A stretch of 9,098 bases of DNA from JAWLDB01 sp041686915 (lineage in GTDB: Bacteria; Bacillota; UBA994; UBA5500): the NCBI GenBank assembly GCA_041686915.1, contig JAWLDB010000108.1:1-9098 (forward strand), read 5' to 3'. The position numbers were made by a program, and so were the translations under genes. Positions 1-4,990 of the stretch are shown piece by piece (the first letter of the stretch is position 1; each line of letters opens with the position of its first letter). Below the pieces are notes generated by a model. That model was not told the DNA's origin, made no database searches, and was given only the letters and a program-made list of their open reading frames with translations.

Positions 1-290
1 TTCCCTGCCCGGACATATTCAGTAAGATAAATCGCCGTGGCCAAGCCAAGTGGAACGGCCAGAGCCAGTGAAAGTATGACCAAGTAAAGGGTACCTACCA
101 GGGTAGGACCGATACCTCCGCTTTCTCCACCATTACGAACTCGCTCGGTAAGGAAAGTCCAGTTAATCTGCGGCAGTCCATTGGATAGAACATGCCAAAG
201 GATGGCGAATAACACCAAGCCTACGATCCCCACCATAGCATAGAGGACCGTGCGCGCCATTGTTTCCTGCATTTTAACCTGCTGTCTCAT
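1..290 (-). CDS. pstA: Phosphate ABC transporter permease PstA (N-terminal part, cut by window edge)
   Basis: Inner-membrane permease subunit that pairs with PstC to form the phosphate channel of the PstSCAB importer. Only the first 96 codons are present; the rest lies beyond position 1. I translated this by hand from the ATG at 290-288. It reads as a short cytoplasmic head, a first membrane helix (about residues 15-36, LYAMVGIVGLVLFAILWHVL), a family-typical NGLPQINWTFLTE stretch, then GGIGPTLVGTLYLVI leading into the second helix and AIYLTEY, all characteristic of PstA. The ATG directly abuts the pstC stop (TAA then ATG with no gap), so translation is probably coupled. A GGGGGTG ribosome binding site lies in the last codons of pstC, about 9 nt upstream. 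Two further in-frame ATGs (residues 7 and 11) have poorer sites. pstB and phoU would be expected next but are outside the window. Confidence 0.95.
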   Translation of the reverse strand, partial: MRQQVKMQETMARTVLYAMVGIVGLVLFAILWHVLSNGLPQINWTFLTERVRNGGESGGIGPTLVGTLYLVILSLALAVPLGLATAIYLTEYVRAG

Positions 291-1199
291 TTAGCGGCGC
301 ACCCCCTTACTACGCATAGACTGTAGGGCAATATTCAGAGCAATAATGAACACGAACAAGACGACGCCAGTAGCAAACAGAGCCTCACGGTGTTCGCCCG
401 TTGCGTAGCTCATCTCCATAGCCACGTTAGCTGTGAGTGTGCGCACCATGTCGGTAAGCGCCCGCGGAACTTGCGCAGCACCACCGACTACCATGATGAC
501 AGCCATAGTCTCACCTATCGCCCTACCAATGCCGAGCACAACGCCAGCCAGAATACCTGAACGAGCGGCCGGCACTGTGACTAGGCGAGCTGTCTGCCAC
601 TGGGCTGCACCCAGTGCATAGGAACCCTCACGATACTCACGAGGGACAGCACGGATGGAGTCCTGCGACACACTGATAATCGTCGGCAATATCATGATGC
701 CTAGCACCAAAGACGCGGTGATGATGCCAAAGCCTGTGCCTCCGAACAGATTACGCACAATGGGCACAAGCACAATCAAACCATAGAAGCCGTAAACAAC
801 GGAAGGGATACCCGCCAAGAGCTCAATCGCCGGACGAATTATGCCAGCCAGGGAACGAGGCATAAACTCCTCCAGAGCAATGGCAACACCCAACCCCAAC
901 GGTACGCCGATAACGATGGCCCCAGCCGTGATTACCAATGTACCGACAATCATCGGCCATAGACCAAACTGAGACATTCCAGGATACCATGTCTGCCCAA
1001 AGACAACTGGGAAAACGCCTTTGCGCAGGAGAAATGGCAAGCCGGCCTCAAAGATGAAGTAGATGATTATGCCTACAGAAACTATCGTCATCAGCGCACT
1101 TGCCAGCAATATCCGGCGAACCCAGCGTTCGTCGTCACGCGCTTTCTCTTTTGTCTTGGCAGACACCTTCAGTTCTACCGATTCATCAACTGCCCTCAC
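291..1199 (-). CDS. pstC: Phosphate ABC transporter permease PstC
   Basis: Membrane permease of the PstSCAB high-affinity phosphate importer, partner of PstA. I prefer the GTG at 1199-1197 (302 aa). It follows a strong GGGAGGAGGAG ribosome binding site (1205-1215), and the protein then opens with a charged cytoplasmic segment before the first membrane helix (about residues 30-52), as is usual for PstC. An in-frame ATG at 1268 would give 325 aa, but it has no convincing Shine-Dalgarno and its extra 23 codons run through a hairpin (1225-1248) that looks intergenic. The ABC-permease cytoplasmic loop is around residues 187-219 (REYREGSYALGA...), followed by the family-conserved GRAIGETMA at 225-233. 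About six membrane helices are apparent. The gene lies downstream of pstS and abuts pstA. Family and function are secure; only the start is open. Confidence 0.96.
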   Translation of the reverse strand: MRAVDESVELKVSAKTKEKARDDERWVRRILLASALMTIVSVGIIIYFIFEAGLPFLLRKGVFPVVFGQTWYPGMSQFGLWPMIVGTLVITAGAIVIGVPLGLGVAIALEEFMPRSLAGIIRPAIELLAGIPSVVYGFYGLIVLVPIVRNLFGGTGFGIITASLVLGIMILPTIISVSQDSIRAVPREYREGSYALGAAQWQTARLVTVPAARSGILAGVVLGIGRAIGETMAVIMVVGGAAQVPRALTDMVRTLTANVAMEMSYATGEHREALFATGVVLFVFIIALNIALQSMRSKGVRR

Positions 1200-1204
1200 T
1201 GATG

Positions 1205-1215
1205 CTCCTCCTCCC
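1205..1215 (-). promoter_or_regulatory. Strong ribosome binding site that decides the pstC start
   Basis: The minus strand reads GGGAGGAGGAG five nucleotides before the GTG at 1199-1197, with the GGAGG core about 8 nt away. This is nearly a perfect match to the 16S anti-Shine-Dalgarno. The competing ATG at 1268 is preceded only by a weak purine stretch. The site lies immediately downstream of the pstS-pstC hairpin, so the hairpin and the translation start are arranged as separate elements of an intercistronic region. Confidence 0.75.
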
Positions 1216-1224
1216 ACGGTGATA

Positions 1225-1248
1225 GGCAGCCCCACAGAGGGGACTGCC
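1225..1248 (-). promoter_or_regulatory. Intercistronic hairpin between pstS and pstC
   Basis: In the transcript, GGCAG-U-CCCC pairs with GGGGCUGCC: nine base pairs, mostly G-C, with one bulged U and a five-base loop (UCUGU). The flanking bases CACG and CGTG (1249-1252 and 1215-1218) could extend the stem past a six-base bulge. No U-run follows, so it is not a typical rho-independent terminator. Stem-loops after binding-protein genes commonly act as 3' stabilisers or partial attenuators, giving much more binding protein than permease. That role here is inference from position and stability. Confidence 0.7.
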
Positions 1249-1283
1249 CGTGCCGCAAGCTTTTCCATCCGAACAGCTTCTGG

Positions 1284-2087
1284 CTATTTCGCTTTGAAGA
1301 AGCCCTTCTCAACTGCGGCGTTCTGACCGGCTTCGCTGAGAGCGTAATCAATGAACTGCTTGACAGCACCGTCAGGTTCGCCCATGGTCACATAGTTGAA
1401 CGGACGCCACACGGTGTAGCTGCCGTTGCGGATGTTGGCCTCGGTAGCTTCTACGCCGTCTACACTGAGCACCTTGATCTCGTCGTTGATGCTGCCCATG
1501 GAGATGAAACCGATTGCATTGGGGTCGCCTGAAACTACCTGCCGAACACCAGCGGTTGCAGTCTGAGTGTTGACGTTAGTCTTGATAGTCTGCTTATCCA
1601 TGATGATGCTCTCAAACGCATCGAGAGTGCCGGACCCTGCTTCACGAACGACAACGTTGATGTCGGCGCTAGCGGCGCCAACTGCGCTCCAGTTGGTGAT
1701 CTCGCCAGTGTAGATCTTGCGAATCTGCTCGATGGTCAGGTTGGTAACTGCGTTATCTTTGTTGACGATAATTGCGATACCATCAATAGCGACCTTAGTC
1801 ACAACCAGGCCCTTGTCGATTTCTGCCTGCTTAATCTTGCGTGAAGCCGCGCCGATTTCGGCCGATCCCTCAGTAGCAGCAGTGACACCAGCGGAAGAAC
1901 CGCCACCGGTGACGTTAACGGTAATGCCCTGGTTGTCTTCCATGAACTTCTCAGCCCAGACTTCGGACAGAGGCTGAACGGAGGTTGAACCTGCAACCTG
2001 GATAGTTTCGGCTTTGCCTTGGCAACCAACCATAGTTATTGCTGAGAGGGCGGTGATGATGGCGATTAAGGCGATTTTCTTGAACAC
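1284..2087 (-). CDS. pstS: Phosphate-binding lipoprotein PstS
   Basis: Extracytoplasmic binding protein that captures inorganic phosphate and delivers it to PstC/PstA. The 267-residue product starts at a GTG (2087-2085) with an excellent AGGAGGT site (2094-2100) six bases upstream. Residues 1-22 form a lipoprotein signal peptide (MFKK, a hydrophobic run, then MVGC), with Cys22 as the probable lipidated residue, so the protein should be anchored to the outer face of the membrane. Phosphate-site signatures of the PstS family are visible: AGSTSVQPL just after the signal, GGGSSAGV around residues 61-68, and REAGSGTLDAF in the middle. The length fits the short Gram-positive/clostridial PstS type. 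It is the first gene of the pst operon, directly downstream of a Pho-box promoter, and is followed by a hairpin that probably helps set its higher expression. No defects seen. Confidence 0.97.
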   Translation of the reverse strand: MFKKIALIAIITALSAITMVGCQGKAETIQVAGSTSVQPLSEVWAEKFMEDNQGITVNVTGGGSSAGVTAATEGSAEIGAASRKIKQAEIDKGLVVTKVAIDGIAIIVNKDNAVTNLTIEQIRKIYTGEITNWSAVGAASADINVVVREAGSGTLDAFESIIMDKQTIKTNVNTQTATAGVRQVVSGDPNAIGFISMGSINDEIKVLSVDGVEATEANIRNGSYTVWRPFNYVTMGEPDGAVKQFIDYALSEAGQNAAVEKGFFKAK

Positions 2088-2116
2088 GTTGTTACCTCCT
2101 TTTATGTTCTGTCATG

Positions 2117-2122
2117 AATTTA
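2117..2122 (-). promoter_or_regulatory. Candidate -10 element of the pst promoter
   Basis: TAAATT on the minus strand, preceded by TGA, matches four of six -10 consensus positions. It lies ten bases beyond the last Pho-box hexamer and about 30 bases before the pstS start codon. No recognisable -35 hexamer sits 16-18 bp upstream; the Pho box occupies that place. This is the usual layout of an activator-dependent phosphate promoter. The exact hexamer is uncertain: GATAAA (2124-2119) is an alternative in the same patch. Confidence 0.45.
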
Positions 2123-2131
2123 TCATCGGCA

Positions 2132-2170
2132 CATTAACCCGATGTGTCCGGTGTATTAAGGCTGTGTTAA
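2132..2170 (-). promoter_or_regulatory. Pho box: four hexamers at 11-bp period upstream of pstS
   Basis: Read on the minus strand, the hexamers are TTAACA (2170-2165), TTAATA (2159-2154), GACACA (2148-2143) and TTAATG (2137-2132), each separated by exactly five bases. Direct TTAACA-like repeats with an 11-bp period are the known binding pattern of the Gram-positive response regulator PhoP. The third copy is the weakest. Position just upstream of the -10 candidate fits activation of pstSCAB during phosphate limitation. The repeats are seen directly; PhoP binding is inferred from the family pattern and the operon it precedes. Confidence 0.8.
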
Positions 2171-2179
2171 TCTCAGCAG

Positions 2180-2211
2180 AAAAGGCAAGCCCAGGGAGTT
2201 GGACTTGCCTT
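2180..2211 (-). terminator. Rho-independent terminator after the murE-like gene
   Basis: The minus-strand transcript forms an 11-bp stem (arms 2201-2211 and 2182-2192, including one U-G wobble) around an eight-base loop (AACTCCCT). The stem runs AAGGCAAG...CTTGCCTT and ends in a short U tract (TTTT, then C, T). It begins 26 bases after the murE-like stop codon and ends ten bases before the Pho box. It should stop read-through from the ligase gene and insulate the pst promoter. Confidence 0.85.
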
Positions 2212-2237
2212 GAATACCATAGCCATATTTTGCTGTG

Positions 2238-3734
2238 TTACGATGTCGTCAGCAGGCCGCTTTCTTTGCCTTCGCGCGCCGCTATGCATTCTGCCAGATA
2301 CTCTGCATCATCGAAATCATGTCTTTCATTGCCTAAGACCAGCAAACGCTCCGGCCCCCGCCCGGCTACAACGATCAGGTCACCAGGGGAAGCTGCCGCC
2401 ACCGCAGCTTCAATGGCAGTGTCACGCTCGGGGACCACATCCAGCCCATCCATTCTGACACTGCGATAACCTTCAATCACCATGCGGAAGATACTCCCGG
2501 GGTCTTCATCAAAGTAGTTGTCACTAGTCAGGAGCGATACATCTGCTAAATCGGCTGCAATCCTGCCCATCGGTGCGCGTTTGAAGACATCCTTACGACC
2601 CTCACAACCAAAGACGAGGATGATGCGACCGGAGGTCAGCTGTCTACAGGTAAGCAGCAGCTGGCGCAGTCCATCAGGGTTGTGAGCAAAGTCTACTATG
2701 CCCTGCAAATGATTACCTTGAACGGGTTGCAGACGCCCTGGAACAGCCTTCAGATTTGATAAGCCGATTGCGACAGCATCTGCATTCAACCCTAGTCCGG
2801 ATGCTATGGCAGCCGCACAGAGTGCATTGGACAAATTGTGCATACCGGGCAACTGGACCGTGCAGTGGAGTTCACCCGTGGGAATACGGATGGCAACTCG
2901 TGTGCCTCCCAACCCTAGCTGTCTCCAGGCTACCGGGTAAACATCTGCCCGATCGTCAAATCCGAAGCTGTAATGTGCTTGCACCTGCCGCGACCGTGGA
3001 ATGCACGAGGCCGGGTCATGCCAATTGGTTACCGCTACACCTCCCGGGCCCTTAACCAGGCTGAATGCGCTAAGCTTAGCCTCCCGATATGCCTCAAAGC
3101 TGCGGTGAAAATCCAAATGGTCGTGCGTGATGTTGGTGATGCCAACACCATCAAAGCTACAACCAGCCAGACGATGCAGACTGAGGGCATGGCTTGATAG
3201 TTCCATCACACACGCATTAACGCCTCGGTGCGCCATGTCTGCCAGCAACGGCTGCAGCACAGGGCTATCGGGCGTAGTATGACTACTGCGCTGCTCTTGG
3301 CCGGCAAAGCGGGTATAGATAGTACCTACCAAGCCAGGCCGGTAGCCGGCAGCGCGCAATATGCTCTCGAGAAAATGGGTAACCGTCGTCTTACCGTTGG
3401 TGCCAGTAACTCCTATCATTAAGAGTCGCTGGCTGGGCCGGCCATGGAAGGTGCTGAGCAACTCACCAAGGGCAGCTCTGACGTTACTCGTCAGTAACTG
3501 AACCCGGAAATCGATAGGCAGCAGCCTTTCAGTAAGCACAACTGTTGCTCCCCGCGAGTGTGCATCGGCAGCGAATTTTGCTCCATCCACTTTTAGCCCG
3601 GGAACGGCTGCAAACAGGCTACCTGGTTTTGCTTGGCGCGAGTCATTGACGATACTGTTTATCTTAACTGCTTCGGGATTGCCGATGCATGTTATGTCAG
3701 TGTGAGAGTTGTGTAGCAGATCTGTCAGTCTCAT
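2238..3734 (-). CDS. murE: MurE-family UDP-MurNAc-tripeptide ligase with altered amino-acid recognition motif
   Basis: Cytoplasmic ATP-dependent Mur ligase; MurE adds the third residue (usually meso-diaminopimelate or L-lysine) to UDP-MurNAc-L-Ala-D-Glu. The 498 residues match the family in length and order: N-terminal UDP-sugar domain with NDSR (30-33), P-loop GTNGKTT (111-117), HTTPDS (152-157), MELSSHAL (177-184), NITHDHLDFH (201-210), probable carbamylated Lys220 in YREAK, PGR (332-334), DFAHNPD (348-354) and FGCEGRKD (375-382). Odd: the recognition motif that is DNPR in diaminopimelate enzymes reads DNYF (405-408), and the usual GKGHE reads GRGPE (458-462). The third amino acid, or even the acceptor, therefore cannot be predicted. 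It is alone, not in a cell-wall cluster, so it may be a paralogue. The start is the ATG at 3734, with a GGGGTG site four bases upstream. The family is secure, the substrate is not. Confidence 0.88.
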   Translation of the reverse strand: MRLTDLLHNSHTDITCIGNPEAVKINSIVNDSRQAKPGSLFAAVPGLKVDGAKFAADAHSRGATVVLTERLLPIDFRVQLLTSNVRAALGELLSTFHGRPSQRLLMIGVTGTNGKTTVTHFLESILRAAGYRPGLVGTIYTRFAGQEQRSSHTTPDSPVLQPLLADMAHRGVNACVMELSSHALSLHRLAGCSFDGVGITNITHDHLDFHRSFEAYREAKLSAFSLVKGPGGVAVTNWHDPASCIPRSRQVQAHYSFGFDDRADVYPVAWRQLGLGGTRVAIRIPTGELHCTVQLPGMHNLSNALCAAAIASGLGLNADAVAIGLSNLKAVPGRLQPVQGNHLQGIVDFAHNPDGLRQLLLTCRQLTSGRIILVFGCEGRKDVFKRAPMGRIAADLADVSLLTSDNYFDEDPGSIFRMVIEGYRSVRMDGLDVVPERDTAIEAAVAAASPGDLIVVAGRGPERLLVLGNERHDFDDAEYLAECIAAREGKESGLLTTS

Positions 3735-3889
3735 TTAGCACCCCGTTGTTTAGATGTTTGCAATTAGTGTTCCCCATTTCGACATGGCAGTTACGGACGA
3801 ATTTCAGGGGTGCAAGCAGGTAAACAACTGTTCGCCATGGTAATCATCATAAGTGAAGCTTCTTGATCTCAGCATGGGGAGTTGATTTT
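3735..3889. other. Divergent intergenic region between murE-like and sbcD-like genes
   Basis: These 155 bp must hold the promoters of two divergent units. I see a LexA-box-like palindrome (3821-3834). CATAAG (3848-3853) is a weak -10 candidate for the plus-strand operon, but no good -35 partner lies 16-18 bp upstream. No convincing sigma-A promoter was found for the murE-like gene. A TTG at 3863 is in frame with the plus-strand gene but has a weak ribosome site, so I count it as leader. No RNA gene or terminator is visible. Confidence 0.55.
3821..3834 (-). promoter_or_regulatory. Putative LexA (SOS) box upstream of the sbcD-like operon
   Basis: The minus strand reads CGAACAGTTGTTTA, a dyad with CGAAC and GTTT half-sites. 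It matches 12 of 14 positions of the Bacillus subtilis LexA consensus as I recall it (CGAACRNRYGTTYC). It lies 55 bp upstream of the GTG start of the nuclease gene. The following operon encodes a Mre11/Rad50-like pair, which makes damage-inducible control plausible. LexA binding is inference; one site with two mismatches can arise by chance. Confidence 0.45.
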
Positions 3890-4990
3890 GTGATTCGCTG
3901 TTTGCATCTTGCCGATTTGCATCTAGGCTACGTTCCCTCATATCTGGGGGCAAAATCCGGTCCGAGAGCGGCCGAGCGCAATGACTTGCTGCGCAAGGCT
4001 GTTGATGTTGCACTGGAGCAGCAAGTAGACCTGGCTATAATCGCAGGTGATCTGTTTGACAACCATCGACCAGATAGTGCACTGGTTGAAATGGCACTTA
4101 GGGAACTATCCAGACTGACGGATGACGGGGTTACCCTGATCACCCTGCCAGGCAACCACGATGAAATCACTTATACTGATTCTGTCTACAGAAGGTATGC
4201 AGAGCGTTGGCCGGGGCTACTGGTGACAGACCCTCAACCAGCCCTGGTGGCTCAGCTACAAGTCGGCAAAGAAACCGTCTTTATCTATGGAGTTGCTTAT
4301 GCCGGTGGGATTACAGCAGCTGACAAGCCGCTGACACCGTTTCCACGGGTGCAGGAGTCCGGCATACACATTGGTGTGTTTCACGGTTCACTGGAGTGGA
4401 ACACCGGCGAGCGCAGCCTGCCCTTGGACAAACAGGCCTTGGCCGATGCCGGGTATGATTATGTAGCACTCGGGCATTTTCATCGCTTCTCGCAGCAGCA
4501 GGCTGGCAAGACCCTGATAGTTTACCCGGGAGCGAGTGAGGCCAAAGGGTATAGCGACCCTGGTACAGGTAGTGTTGTGGTAGCGGAAATCGCTAATGGC
4601 ACATCCCGTGTTCAGCAGAAAGGGCTAGGCCTGCGCCAGTTCCGGGAGATCGACATTGCTGCCAGTCAACTGGCGGACACGATACAGCGGGTGGCCAATC
4701 AGGACTTGGCTCTACGCGTAACCCTTAAGGGTATAAGCGAAGAACCCATCGATGTCGATGGCTTGGTTGGCAGATATGCAGATAAGTTCTATCACTTGGA
4801 AGTTTATGACGAGACAGAGTACATGACGCAATCCATGCTGGACGAGCTAAGTCGGGAGCTATCCATCCGCGGTACATATGTCAAACGGATGCAACGGCTG
4901 ATTGCAGAAGCCACCAACGAAGCAGAGCGACAGCTACGCTACCGGGCGCTACAGCTAGGGCTGATGGCATTTCAGGAGGTGAGGCGCTAA
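3890..4990 (+). CDS. yhaO: SbcD/Mre11-type metallophosphoesterase (YhaO-like DNA repair exonuclease subunit)
   Basis: Predicted Mn-dependent nuclease subunit that works with the Rad50-like ATPase encoded directly downstream in processing DNA ends. The 366 residues carry all calcineurin-like metal motifs: DLH (9-11), GDLFD (53-57), GNHD (88-91), FHG with His165 (164-166) and GHFH (195-198). The start is placed at the GTG at 3890, eight bases after a GGGGAG site (3876-3881). The protein then opens IRCLHLADLHLG, as family members do; a TTG at 3863 would add nine unlikely residues. The TAA overlaps the next ATG by one base (TAATG), and AGGAGGTGAG for the next gene lies in its last codons, so the two are translationally coupled. 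The partner's type points to the B. subtilis YhaO branch rather than classical SbcD. The E. coli gene called yhaO is unrelated. Confidence 0.9.
   Translation: MIRCLHLADLHLGYVPSYLGAKSGPRAAERNDLLRKAVDVALEQQVDLAIIAGDLFDNHRPDSALVEMALRELSRLTDDGVTLITLPGNHDEITYTDSVYRRYAERWPGLLVTDPQPALVAQLQVGKETVFIYGVAYAGGITAADKPLTPFPRVQESGIHIGVFHGSLEWNTGERSLPLDKQALADAGYDYVALGHFHRFSQQQAGKTLIVYPGASEAKGYSDPGTGSVVVAEIANGTSRVQQKGLGLRQFREIDIAASQLADTIQRVANQDLALRVTLKGISEEPIDVDGLVGRYADKFYHLEVYDETEYMTQSMLDELSRELSIRGTYVKRMQRLIAEATNEAERQLRYRALQLGLMAFQEVRR

Noticed and set aside
1225..1248. Hairpin between pstS and pstC as a rho-independent terminator
   Set aside because: No U-run follows the stem on the transcribed strand, and the next gene starts immediately with a strong ribosome site; an attenuator or stabiliser fits better.
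1799..2029. Minus-strand frame inside pstS in another reading frame
   Set aside because: It overlaps the coding sequence of a clear lipoprotein gene and its translation resembles no family; a frame shadow.
2014..2469. 151-codon plus-strand open frame opposite the start of pstS and the end of the murE-like gene
   Set aside because: It runs antisense through two well-supported genes, the Pho box and the terminator. The product is Ser/Pro/Arg-rich, has no recognisable domain, and has no ribosome site.
3855..3862. GAAGCTTC perfect palindrome in the divergent spacer
   Set aside because: Eight bases only, with no repeat partner and no known operator match; likely chance.
3863..3889. TTG at 3863 as the start of the SbcD-like gene
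   Set aside because: It has no good Shine-Dalgarno and adds nine residues before the conserved IRCLHLADLHLG opening; the GTG at 3890 has a well-spaced GGGGAG site.
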